Shown piece after piece: positions 1-11,879 of a stretch of 64,000 nt of DNA (the first letter of the stretch is position 1; every line of letters begins with the position of its first letter). Source of the stretch: Gonapodya sp. JEL0774 (lineage: Eukaryota > Monoblepharomycota > Monoblepharidomycetes > Monoblepharidales > Gonapodyaceae); assembly GCA_027604505.1 (NCBI GenBank), contig JADIIX010000014.1:5563-69562 (forward strand). The letters are read 5' to 3'. The position numbers were made by a program, and so were the translations under genes. The notes under the pieces were generated by a model. It searched no databases, had not been told where the DNA came from, and saw nothing but the letters and a program-made list of their open reading frames with translations.

Positions 1-1353
1 GGGCTGTGGGGTGGGGGGGGGGGGGGGGGGGCGGTCGGGTCAATGGAGAGGGAGCGATGAATAGGATGGTGGGGGCGGCAGGAGAACGGCGAACTCACCG
101 TGGCTGGTAGCGAGGAAGAACGAGACCTGAGTCTGACAAAGTCTGTACGAGAAGGCGAGGGAGGCAGAGGGTGGGGAAAGACCAGTGAGGAACGAGAGTA
201 CACTCCCACACGCACTCCGAGAACCACAACGTCACCGCAACTTGCGGTATCCACTCAATCCAAGGACCTTTCAAAATCCAAGTCTACACAAGAACTTTGA
301 TGCTCCCTTGGTTCCCCCTGCAACCCGACGACTCCACTGTCGGCTCTGCTTCAATCGTTTCAGACCTCCTCTGCTCCAGAAACCCGCATAAGAGACTTCC
401 TTGCACCGCACCCGCAACCGCCACACAGCCACACCTCGAAACCCCAGCCACCCCCAATCCCCGTCAACCAACCAAGTCCCACACTGGCGACAACATTGAC
501 TGCAAACACATGCCACGTTCCTAAGGGCACACCCTCAGCGGGGAACTCTCCCTCGTCAGAGACCTTTTAGCGGTCGAGGAAGGGGTTGGCATAGTTTGCA
601 TGGCGGATGTCTGTGGTGGAGAGGTGGGAAGTGGGGGGCCGACGGCTTCAAAGTAGGACTACGGGGGTGGGAGGAGGAAGGGGGTGAGGACGGGTTGGTC
701 AGAGCGGGGACAATTCGGATGGGGGGATGGATTGCTTGTGTTCAAAGACCATGCGTGAGATACACTTGTGATTCGTGTGGAACACATCCGGAGGTCCTGG
801 TCTGACGTGTGTCACGAGGTTGCATGAGTGAGTTTGAGTGTGTCTGCGCATACACGCAAATGGTTGGATTCCCATTAGCTGCTGAGCACTAAGGGACTTG
901 GCGGGAGGTGGTGAGGGAGGAGCCACGGGGGGGAGGGGGGTAGGTGGACATTGGGTGTGGTGTTGGAGATGCAATGTCCGGAGACCCGAATGGCAGAAAG
1001 AGCAGCTGAACCTGTAGAAGTGAGTGTAATCAGCTATGGCTCCCCAGCTTCACTGCCACAGACAAGCTGCAGACAACTGCATTCTGGGATGGATCACGCA
1101 TCAGGCCGCGCTGCAGTGCAAGGGCTGGAGTGGCATAGGGGGTCAGGGCAATGTTGTATGAAGAAGTGGGATTCTCAAAAGTTGATGATGAAGAAGAGTT
1201 ACGAGTGCTAGAACATTGGAGTGCGAGTAGGGGGAGAAAGTAGGATACAGTAGGAGAGAAGGTTGAGAGAGTTGATGAACGAGATGGAGATTTTTCAACA
1301 GAGAAGGACAAGCCAGTCCGAAGTTTGGAGAAGGTGGCATTCACAAAACTGTA
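1..1353. other. Gene-free G-rich spacer
   Basis: No supportable gene. The stretch opens with a run of about 19 G (13-31) and continues strongly G-rich on the + strand to about 950. Short ORFs on both strands are compositionally biased and show no family motif. Confidence 0.5.
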
Positions 1354-3326
1354 TCAAAATATAGTTGGATTTGCTTTCCTTGTGGTTTCCATGATCTTGA
1401 ACCCATTCTTGTAAAAATTAGTCTTCAGCCATTCACTGCTGTTGCCTTCTACCATTCTCTTCTTGGGGTCTCGATGGAGGAGGCTCGCAAGAAGTGGTAG
1501 CAATCCTTTAGCAACACGTAACAAAAGAGATCAACAATGTTATAGGAAAGAATACAGACCAGTTCTCTGGAAAAGAACTCCTAACCTTTATCCACCGAGG
1601 GTGTAGATTGTACACTTGGGTGGCGTTTCGCGAGGTTCGGATCAAAGGACCCCGCTGGTGCTAAAACAGAGTAAAGAGTGCAATAAAAACCATACACAAC
1701 CATAATATACAACTCGCAAACCAAGGAGATCTAGGCGTAACATACCTGGAAGGGCATCCTCAATGCTCTCGAACATGAAGCCGAACAGCAAATACAATAT
1801 GAGTCCACAATGCCATAAATCCATTGCATAAGGACTCTCGCGTTTGTGGTTGTAGCCTGGAGGATCATGTGTGTGATTTGGAAAGCCTACTTTCCTGTTG
1901 TAAGGTGGGTCATTGCTCCCATGGTGTTCGACGGCGAGACTCATATCAATAAGCTAATATGTAATTTCGAAAATGTAAGTGGAGTGCATTGATGATGAAG
2001 AGCAATTAAAGAATCTGATGATAAACTCCTACCTTCACCTTGAAATGCGATACCAGCATGTTCTTGAAAATATCACCATGTGCAACTCCTTTGGCATGCA
2101 TCCTGCTCACCGCGTCCAGTACTTGAGTGGCCCAAATCATCCGATGGTTTAGAGACAGATCATTCAGTTTTTCTGGGACCAAGTAATCCGAAAGAAGACC
2201 TTCAATGTCTGCAGGATCCAAATTGTTATAAGCCCATTCTGAGATAATCACAGTCCCAAATTCGCGTTTGCCAGGTGATGATGGCACGGTAGGGTCCAGG
2301 GGGAAAACAAAGAACCCCGTAACCTTGGGAATGAGGTCAATGTCATCACAGGCAAACTGCGCAAATAGTTCTCGTGGAGTAGGGGGGATGCTATTCACTC
2401 CCAACCGATGCAAAAATAGTGGTCTCGACGCCCCATCCCGCCTCGAGAGTTCTGTGAAGATGTGATCGTATGTTATACCATTGAAGGACTCGGTGTATGC
2501 TGCAGTAGTTTCTGAATTATAGGGTGACAACATCACTTTTATGGCACGCTTGGGGGTTTTCGGAGGTTCCATAAAAAACTCGACCACTTTGGGACCTCCA
2601 AAAATACTGACAAGGCATACCTTATCCCTATGTAGATCTGACCCACTCAATGTCTCAACCATTGCAGAAGCTACGATGCCAAAACTTCCAACTCCCACTC
2701 TTCGGATAGTTGAACGATCCAGTTTCTCCAAAAACTGCTCTCCGAGAAGGCAGTCCCACGCGTTCGCCCGAATAAGTGAGTCTATGTGCTTTGTGGTGTG
2801 CCCCGGCGCCAAATTGAGAAACTCTCTCATGATCTGATCACCTCGTGGTTTCAGATACTCTGCAAGGGCGTAAGTATTGCGTGCATTATTTCCTATAAAA
2901 TGATCACCTTAGCGTAGCTTACACAAATTCAAAATTGGAGATATAAGTCTTCATGCATACCCGTGGTTGGTGGCGCCCCTTCCTGCAGGGCCCTTCGAAG
3001 ACCAGTGAAAAATTCGCTTTCGAACATATGGATATGATGTATTGACATAAATGCCACGAATTAGAGCTCTTACGTTCTTCGCATATCCGTGTCGACGCCA
3101 GCTTCATCATCTGTTTCGGTAGTTCGAGAGTTTCCCTTGGAGGTCTTTGAAGTGCTTCCTTCCATATCTCCGAATCTTCCTCAGCGTCCCCATCTACTAC
3201 TCGCACACTCGGCGGTGGCAGCCCACTAATTAGGTCGAAAAATTCCGAGTTCTGTGGTGAGTCGAGCTCGAGCTCTGTCGGCACCATTGATGCTGATTCT
3301 CCGCTGTCTCTCTGAGCTGTATCCAT
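1354..3326 (-). CDS. Divergent protein kinase-like protein
   Basis: Eukaryotic protein kinase fold, read on the minus strand. The phase-consistent 3' exons are 2033-2892, 1746-1953, 1586-1660 and 1354-1505 (stop TGA). At least one upstream exon lies in about 2960-3326, where the exact splicing is unclear. Motifs in order are a Gly-rich loop (VGVGSFGIVASA), a VAIK-like lysine (RAIKVML), a catalytic loop HGDIFKNML (HxDxxxxN with G instead of R), LIDMS where DFG is expected, a C-lobe DxWxxG (MDLWHCGLILYLLF) and a subdomain XI segment (LLASLLHRDPKKRM). The Asp and Asn of the catalytic loop are kept, so it may be active, but HRD and DFG are both altered. It resembles the expanded fungal kinase-like families. 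The substrate is unknown and the N-terminus is uncertain. Confidence 0.75.
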
Positions 3327-6048
3327 GGGTGAGTCTTGATGATTCCACCGTGCGCTTGTGTTTCTCTCGGCTCAGTCTTTATTTCGACTTCGGGACTTTG
3401 ATGGAGTGAAAGGATATTCACACGGCGCACACTGCCGGCCAACAATGTCGTCCTCCTCCACCACATTCGGAGTGCTGAGGGCGCGAATTACATAAAAGCT
3501 AAATAGATTGATTTGCGAACCCCAAATACATGACCGATAATATCGAACTAAGTGCAAATCTGAGGTGAAAGGAATAGAATCACACTGAAACCATAGTTGG
3601 TCAATGGTGACCACGCCGCAGATAGTAGCCCCGTCCAGTGTCCATGGTTCATTCCCCCGACGCAATCATTGTATACACAAGAGAACATGGGCGGACTGTG
3701 TTCCGGCTTCGCACCACGCTTGCACAGTGAGCACCGCCACCACGGAATTCAACTCACCTCCGCAACTTCGCTGATCCTGCTGAGCCAAAAAGAAATCACA
3801 TTGTCTGCGAGAGAGGGCGCAGAGTAGAGTACAAGGATCAATCCCCACTGTGACCGCGAGGAAAGGTAGACTGGCATTTGACAGCAACTCACACAGAGAA
3901 CGGAGAACGGGAAACGAACACCGTGGAGGTGAACACGGTGGAGAGAGGGCAGACCGGACATGAGACTGGGCGCCTAGGGTCAGAGCGAGGATTGGTGGGT
4001 CCACGACTCAGCGTGCCACTTTGAAGTCGACACCGTGGCCTTGGCGGACGAGGGATAGGCCCGGGCTGGGTGTGCGTTCCGCCACCAGAAGGGGCGGGTG
4101 GCGGTTAGCTCGTCGGCGTAGCCGTAGCTAGAAACTTGCCCGGACCCCGAAGCGGATCTGGATCCGTACCCATAGTGCGACTGGGCTTGAAACGAAGTAC
4201 ACTGTCCGTATCGCCCCTGTCCATGTCGCTGTTGACTTCCTCCAGGCCCCCTATCCACAGCGTACCTCCCAACGACCTTCTGCCTGCCACCGTCACCACC
4301 GTATCCATCGTACTGCCCCGTGTTCTGCCCGCCCCGCGGACCAGCGGCGGTGGCGGTAGTCCTGTCGATGGACGTGTTGGCGAGGCAGGAGCCGAGGTTG
4401 GCGAGTTCAACGGAGACGAGGGGGGAGAGGTCGCGGAAGCCTGAGCGGGGAAGGAGTGGGGGCGAGTGTGGGGGAGACAAGGGACCGAGGGTGAGGGTTA
4501 GGGGGTAGTTGTTTAGTGTACAAGGTTTGTGGGTGATCAACAATGCGGTCCGTGTCCGGTTGATAACTGTGACTCGATGGTTACCACAGCAAGTCAGCGC
4601 GCACACACCCCACTCCCACCCATTCCAGCCTCGAACAGGTCCCACACGCTCATCACCTCCCAGATGGTTCCGAACCGATCCTCACCACCCTCTCACAGCT
4701 GTCCATCCATCACCAAAAACATTCCCCTCCATCACCACTCCACCAAGTCCAATTTTCGGCACCGTACGCACCTTTCTTTCACTCTCACTCGTTGCCTTGT
4801 CACCCTGATTCCCCCTTCCCCGTACCCGAGCGCCACCAGGTCCGAGTCCAAGTCCGAGTCCCGGCCTTGCCCCGGCCCAGTTGTAGCCGTGGTTCTGGTA
4901 TAGGTCGGAGGGATAGGATGGTGTGGATGGTGGTTGGGCGTGGTGGGGTCTGTGGTGGTGGGAGGGGTGTGTTGTTGAGATACAGAGGCTTGGGGAGCGA
5001 TGAGAGGTCACGTCCAGACTGCCAGTGTGGTGCATTGGTGGCGAGATGGGCCTGTTCAGGTCAATGGTGACCTGTTTCTTCGTCACCGTCTCTTGACTCT
5101 CCATTTGCTTCGTGCCCGTGTCCCCCACTCATCCTGCGTTGGTTGCCAATCAACGTCAATCAAAACTGGATTCACTTAGCAAGTCACGAGGTGCCGAAAG
5201 ATTTCACAGCTCAATCTCCTGCAGTTAATATCTCTCTCTCACCGGGATTCAAGCATCCTGAGATTCAGGCACCTCCGCACAGTTCTCTGACGGGCAGAGC
5301 TCCTTCTCGTAAAAAGCAACTCTGACATGCAGATCCACCGATTCGATTCGTAGCTCAGGCGACGAACTTCGTGCCTGTCGCTGTAGAAACGGTCAGAGTT
5401 GCTTTACAACCGGCTCCAGCTCAGTACATCATTGAAAACACGCGATTAAACTTCACGCAATGCTCTCAGAATCGAGTTCTAAGTGTTCAGCGATATGGAT
5501 TCTCGTTCCCTCGAACCCAATTCGCTCTCAAACAACGTAGTCAGGTTGGCGATCACTGCACGGAAGCTTACGACATGTCCCATCCACTGTTCTTCCATGT
5601 CCCGGTGTCCGAGCAAAGGTTGGTATTCTCGTGCTTGGATTTCGAAGTCTTCTCGGACTCCAAAAACGGAGAAAATTGCGCCTTTCCACTAGCTCAACAG
5701 GCGTGCGCAGCGAAATGATGTTCCCTGGGTGTGGGCGGGAAAGGTGCGGGACGAATGAATTCATGTTGTTTGCGATTGGCAGGTATTCAACTCCAAGCAC
5801 TCACCAGCAGACACAACCTCACACTTCAAACCCGAACGGACTTCGATTGTAACTAAACTTTGTACTCGAGGCAATAAAAATGCATTCGCAATAACAACCG
5901 CAGTCTCGAATACAAATTTAATGTTTTAAACATATACGTTCTCCGTGGCCGTCTTCTGTTTCTTGTTCCGCCTATCGCGGAGCTCAAGCTCTCTTTCCGC
6001 CTTCCGCGCCTCATTCTGCAAGTGCTGCGCCATCTGCTTCTTCCGGAG
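3327..6048. other. GC-rich, low-complexity spacer with repetitive ORFs
   Basis: No gene that I can support. Minus-strand ORFs at 3980-4645 and 4682-5128 encode Gly/Gln/Tyr-rich and Pro/His/Gly-rich low-complexity peptides. They could be the tail of an unrecognised disordered protein, but no domain, convincing splice pattern or start was found. About 4,820-4,870 is a short tandem run of TCCGAG-like units. Confidence 0.35.
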
Positions 6049-6884
6049 TTATAACCCCTGCCCCCGAGACTTCACTTTCTGGAAAATCTCATCAGCCTCC
6101 TCCTGAGATTCCACACAAAATGGCGCTGTGTCGTCCTTGGCACATTTGTCCTCCCCAATTTTCGACATCTCAGAGTGTGTAAAATACACAATGCTGATAC
6201 GGCTTGGCCCACATACTGAGCAGTCGGACCGCACCCCATGGCCAGCAGGCAAAACAATCAAATCCCCTGGTTCCATCCTCACCCACACGACTTCGGAATT
6301 CCCATCCTCGTCCACCAGCATAAATCCCAGTTTGTTCCCTTTGTTGTCACATGCGGTGCAGTTCACTGGGAGGGAGATCGAAATAGACCAACTGTGGCGA
6401 TCGTCGGACACATCAATGTGCGAGCCTTCTTTCACCTCCCCGTTCCTGAACAACTCGGGACCAAAGTTGACTGCCAAGGCGAAGAATTCGTCGGAGTTTA
6501 GGAAAAACAGGTTTCCCTTTCGGTTCTGCTTACGCATCACCTCTTTCCAGCCCCCTCCAACCTTCGCTTGATAATCAGCCCGAACTTTATGGTAGTAATG
6601 ATAATCTCATCCATATTCTCCGAGACTAAGGAAAGAATGTTGAGGAAATTCAACTTGTCGGAATCTGAAACTTCGCTGAATCCTGGACTAGAGTGTGCTC
6701 CTATGAGTTTGCGGGTGTGAGTTGTCTGGAAGCCTTTTTTTCTGTACCGGCGCCAGCATCCGATGTGCAAAGAAGTCTCGTTCTGGAACCTTCCCTCGCC
6801 GATCGGTTCCAAAGACTCCAACAAAAGCTTTTGCGCATCTGGGGGAACGAGCGATGAGAAATGCAATGTGACCCTATCGCGCAT
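6049..6884 (-). CDS. Possible double-stranded beta-helix (2OG-Fe(II) oxygenase-like) protein
   Basis: Minus-strand gene in at least two exons. The C-terminal exon (about 6049-6600) is well formed. It contains SDEFFALAVNFGPELF, then EGSHIDVSDDRHSWSISI with an H-x-D pair, then MEPGDLIVLPAGHGVRSDC with a distal His, and RISIVYFTHSEM about ten residues later. The order HxD, H, R is what 2OG-Fe(II) dioxygenases use to bind iron and 2-oxoglutarate; function is inferred from this order alone. The frame is open upstream as far as about 6595 and must be spliced to an N-terminal part, probably within 6600-6884 (LHFSSLVPPDAQKLLLESL). I could not fix that junction. The substrate is unknown, and a cupin-like non-enzymatic fold is an alternative. 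Confidence 0.4.
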
Positions 6885-7502
6885 GGAGTTTAAATTGACG
6901 TGGGGATAGTGGTGTTTGGGAAGGTTGATAACCTGAAAGTGTCGCGAGAATCGGGAATCGGCTATTTAAACTGTCGTGAAGGCTCTTCCGGTAATCACAG
7001 ATATCGCTCACCGTTTTGCGTGTTTGCCGTTCTACCTCAATCATGAGGTGGATGTCCCGTGGCATCTCCCTGGATCCCGCCTTCGGAAGCTCCTTCTCCG
7101 ATTCGCAGTTGTGTTTAAACTAGGATGGGGGAAGGCAGAGGGAAGCGGGCTAAAAGTCAACTTCGCAAGTTGACGGATTGCGACGTGGCTTGCGAGACCA
7201 TTAGATTTGAACAACTGGTATCGTCGAGCGGCGACTGGATCGACACAGCCCCATCGTGGGCACTGGCAGCGCTTGACGCGGTAGTAATGCGGCGGGACCA
7301 CTAGACTCAATCACGCCGTTCACCGTGCGGTTTGCCGTTCGCAGCGATTTTATCGTATGGGCTGCGCCACGACAGTCACGTGACAAGTCGATTCCAGTCG
7401 CTGACGCAAAAGCGAAACAGCGCGAAAGGCGAAAAGCACACGCGTGTTGCTTGGTAACGGAAACAAGATCAATTCTCCTCATTCCCCACTTATTGTGGCC
7501 CC
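6885..7502. other. Divergent intergenic region
   Basis: About 600 bp between the minus-strand gene ending upstream and the plus-strand gene starting at 7503, so it probably carries both promoters. No gene or clear repeat was seen. Confidence 0.4.
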
Positions 7503-8673
7503 ATGTCTTCCTCGTCGTCGTCTTCTACGCTCGCCGCCCCGGACTCGTCCTCCTCTTCTGACTTATCTGGACCCGAGTTATCCTCGCCGGTCCCCGGTCT
7601 TGAGACCCAACGCGCCCCGACTGTCCCCAAATCCATCGTTGTAGATGTCCTCTCCCGCTATCGGGTGGTCCGAGACAAGGAGCTTGTCCGAGAGATGCTC
7701 CGGCCTGTGGCAGAGATTACACCGGGACTCCAACTCCTTTCGGTCGCACACGGCATGGTATTGCCACCATCTGCACCGGGATACGTACCAACAGTGGAAG
7801 GGATGTATTCAGGACTTCCACTCTCACTGTCAAATTTTCAAAAGTACATGAACAAGGAGGGAAAGCCATATGGACGGAGCATCGTCAGTGATGCTGCCCA
7901 CATCCTCCACTCAGGACAACTTCCGGCATCAGATCTGAGCACACCAGACAATGAGAAACTGAGGCTCCTGCTCAGTTACTTTATTACTCCACTCTCCGAC
8001 ATCTTCCGGGTTAAATCTGGCTTCTATGTCGAGTTTACATCAAAAGACCACGGAATTCAACTACCCCAGTCAAACCTTCGCGAGAATGTACAAATGCTAC
8101 CATACACGGCAACACAAACATCAACTTTTATGGAGATAGGCACTGCTGCTGCTATTCACTGGATGGCCTCCTCAATGCCCAACAAGCCAGAAAATACGGT
8201 GCTCCCCGGGGAAACAAAGCAAGCAAGCTTAAGGTGGCTGAGAGGGTTGCGCTGTGTTGGTGCCCTGGATGCACTTGGTATTCAAGTGGTAATGCTTGTT
8301 ATTCCGTGAGTATTCCTTGTGGCCTGTGGACACAGTTCTGATACATTTCTTGTGAAACAGACAATCCCCAGCTGCGGATCCAGTAAGGATGTCTTTTGTA
8401 AAGCCAAGCTCCACTGAGGCATCGAGGTGTTGGTATGAAGAGCGTATCAGGCAAGGTGCCTTTGCTAGAATGATCAAGAGTATGCAGGGAAAGAAGGTTA
8501 ATCATCGCGACATACTCTTGGTTGCGGACTTAGTGGATGCGTTGGGCGATGAAGCGGATGCCGATGAGGACAGTGACGATAGTGATGAGGAGGAAGACGA
8601 TGGACAGGAAGTGCAAGACAAAGGAGAGGAGAAGGTCCTTGGCGGCACGATGTCTGTGGACGAGAGTGTTTAA
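7503..8673 (+). CDS. Hypothetical protein with acidic C-terminal tail
   Basis: Two exons, 7503-8305 and 8361-8673, joined across a 55-nt GT-AG intron (donor GTGAGT, acceptor ACAG). The frame closes exactly, giving 371 aa. The start is the first ATG of the open frame and gives a Ser-rich N-terminus (MSSSSSSSTL). The middle is globular-looking, with no motif I recognise (for example VLSRYRVVRDKELVREML). The C-terminus is strongly acidic (DEDSDDSDEEEDDGQE), typical of nuclear or chromatin-associated proteins, but localisation is only an inference. It stands alone, with no operon-like neighbour. Conserved-gene status is likely from the clean intron and codon structure. Confidence 0.7.
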
Positions 8674-11600
8674 GTACTTGGGGAGAGCGGGGGGGAACAG
8701 GAACAAGTGACAAGAGGAAGGAAATAGCGTTACTAGGCACGCTCAATTGATCATCGAAGCAATGCAATGTTTTCTGCAATCACGACATGTGGCGTTTGGC
8801 AATGAAGTCCTTATGTAACTAGTGATATTGGATTTTCACATTTCACATTTTCATGATTCGAACAGATCCCACCACGAAAATCATAGATCATCCTCCCTTC
8901 GTGTCGCCAGACCAACGTTCTACCCTCTGAGCTCTCGCCGGCCCCTGTTGGCTCGCCCGTGCCGGCCGTTCCCGTCACGCAAGAATGTGAGTTTCCCCCC
9001 GATCCACGCCGCTTTTCTCCTCGTCCATCGCCAGCCCAGTAGCTAATATTTTTTCGACTTTGTGTCTTGGTCTGCGTCTTGTCGGAGGGTGCTTGTGTCG
9101 AATCTCAGGCGATTGTCGGAAGTTCTACCAAACGAGCTGAGTTTCAAGGCGCGAAGTGGCACTTTTGTTTTCGGCGTGATCTTGAATCACATCAAACGTC
9201 TCTATTGCGATGTGCTCAACTTGCTGAGAACTGCAGTACATCGTGCCGGCGGTTTGTCCAGGTTGCCAAACACTTTGATACTCGTTGAGTGGGAACAGAG
9301 CAGCGGAGTCAAGTCGCATATTATTATTATTCCATCGATATTATTGCGAGGTGTGTCCTTACATTCTTACACCCAGGGCATGTTGAGTATTGGCTGAACT
9401 TATCTTCTCTTGCGGAGTCACCATGACCCAGAGTTCTAGAGGCATGAAATGGATTGTCCCCTCTGTAAACTGCAGTACAGTTTAAGTATTTCCCATGATT
9501 TGTGTGCCCCTTGATTAACAACCTTATATTTGAGCAATCGCTATACAGAAAAAGCAAATCCCATCCATTTTGGTCAATAGGCAACGGGGTGTGGACCAAG
9601 CCACATACAGCAGATTCGCGTACGTCTTTGCGACTTTTTGTGTTGAAAGTCCCGGTGGCGGGATGAGATTCTGTTGGGAACGTGTTGTCGATCGGGCGCG
9701 AAGGATTGCCTTATCTGTGTGCTGTGGTCCTCCCCCAATGATGTGTGAAGTGCTGTAATGGTAACAGCCCATTGCTCATTCCATTTTTCTGCTCACAAAC
9801 CAAAGGTATCCGACAATGAGACTTTGCAATCCCGACTCTTCTTCTGGATTCTGCAATTTGCCTCCTTCTTGCGTTGTCATTTCCAGCTCGCAACAACACT
9901 CCCACTCACCTTCTCACAGACGATTCTGCCCTCTTTTCCATGTATCAGATTTCTATCACATGCCGCTTTGTTCTATGTCAAGCACTTGTTCAGGAGTGCT
10001 AGCTCCTAGAGCAGGAAGGGTGGGATTCCGTGTTTGCAATGGCTTCTGGGGAGTGTGAACGCGGTAATGATAGCCAGAGCGGATCATGTGAAGGTCGAAG
10101 GAGAGAGCAGTTGCAGTGATTGGGGTTGCTCGGTGGAAGAACGTGAGGGGTGCTTTGTCAAGTGATTGACGATCACAACGATCGTGGCATCCTATGACGT
10201 CCATCACAGACCCATCTCCATTCTTCCTTTCACAGACTGATCCCACTCTGCCTCATGTGCGACATGTTGAGCGGGAGCCGAGGGAGGCGGGAAGGGGGGA
10301 GGGAGAACGATACAAGGTGACTTGGCTGTGCGCGCCACATGGCCAGTTTGAACGAGAGAGTTACAAGTAAGCAACGGTGAATGATACCGTTATTCTCACC
10401 GAACCCTGAGCCCCTGACCCTCGCCATCCCCCCCCCCCCCCTGCCCCTGGAACAGGGCATCTGCCCTCACCTCCAGATCACTGATTCGTACCGCCCCCCC
10501 AAGTTTGCCCTACCTCCCTCGTATGTTGCATCGCCGACCTCAATTCTGTCATCGCAAGTGCACCCGGGAATCTCTGTGGATGCAAAACGCTGCGGGCATG
10601 GGTGGCCGTGGTGGCAAGGAAAGGGAGTGTGGACACGGCAGCGGAGCTTGTGAAGGAAGCCGTGGGGATATGGGTAAGTTAGATCTGCTTGTGGCAGCTC
10701 CCGGTCGTTTGGCCGAACTTGGTGGTTTGTGCTTTCCTGCTGATCCAACCGCGAATGCCTCGTCCTGGATCCTCTACCAGCTCCACCTACATCAAATTCC
10801 TGTCCACGCGGTGCTTAAAGACCACGACCAGCTCCTTTGCCGGAACAAGACGTTCGGGGCAGAGTGGTTGGAAGGAAATTGAAAGTGAGTTGTGTAGGTG
10901 CAATGGAAATGTTACCCCTCCCACCTCACATGAGCAACTCACTACGTTGTTAGATGTGTTTAAGACGCACAGGTGAGTGCGCGAAAGTGCTTTGCTCCAT
11001 CACAAACCTGACCTCGCCGTAGCCCCTTTCACCCACATCTCAGTAATGCTCCCATCGTTGTCATTCACTAAACTCATCGTTCTAGTATCGGTGAGTGGGC
11101 AACGTGAATCGATGAGTGTACCAAGCAATTTTTTGTGCTTCCTCTATTGAACTCGACCCTCCGTGATTCGCGGTTTCTCGATCGAATTAAACGAGACTTA
11201 GATGTGCAGACACATAAATCGAGGGTCTCTCAGTATTGTCAACCCGATGGCGCCTGCGTTGTTTTCTGCTGGTTCCATGGACCCTCACTATGAATTGCCA
11301 CATTAGCCACCACTGTGACTGCGTGGACACTGCAGGATTAGAGAGAGGATCTACAGACAGTGTCAAAATGAATGTCTTTGCATTTTCCTAAATTATGCAT
11401 GTCGTATCACAGTGAGATGATCATCGTATTTATCTGGACTTGGTCATATATGAGAGAACACCTCAACTCCGAGCATGTCATATCTGTTGTCACAATTGAG
11501 CAAACCTGCCACGAACGTGATCCTTCACCACCTCACTCTGAAGCCCCGGGGTCGACAATCACCCTCCAAAGCCAGCATCCTTCTCTGAAATCACTTTGTG

Positions 11601-11879
11601 ATCCGCGGAGCGGCTTCCTATGTCCACCGTATCATGCGACTGTGGACGATGCGTCCGATGCCGGGAGGTTGGCGGCAAGGAAGTGGAAATCGTGGGATCC
11701 ACGCATAAATATGCTTGAATCAATTGATGGATGATGTATATGTGAATCACTTGATCATGATTGATGTATTGATGTATTTTACGTGTTCGGATGAAGATTG
11801 CCGAACGAGCCCCCTCAACCAAAAGTTCCAGCAGGCCACAGCACTTCCCTTCACCCACAGCTAATCATTCAAGTTTCAA
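8674..11879. other. Long gene-poor region
   Basis: About 3.2 kb without a supportable gene. It holds a tRNA-like A-box/B-box pair on the minus strand (about 8850-8945, see findings), a short ATT repeat near 9320, a C homopolymer of about 14 nt near 10430, and only short, frame-broken ORFs. A DEAD-box-like word near 10683 was rejected. Confidence 0.45.

Noticed and set aside
4488-4512. Telomere-like TTAGGG near 4500 (and CCCTAA near 29130)
   Set aside because: Single copies within G-rich or C-rich context, with no tandem array, so not a telomere or an interstitial telomeric repeat.
10650-10720. DEAD-box-like word (LDLLVAAPGRLAEL) in a plus-strand ORF
   Set aside because: No other helicase motif occurs before or after it in any frame, and the ORF is otherwise Gly-rich and unrelated. 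It is best treated as chance similarity.
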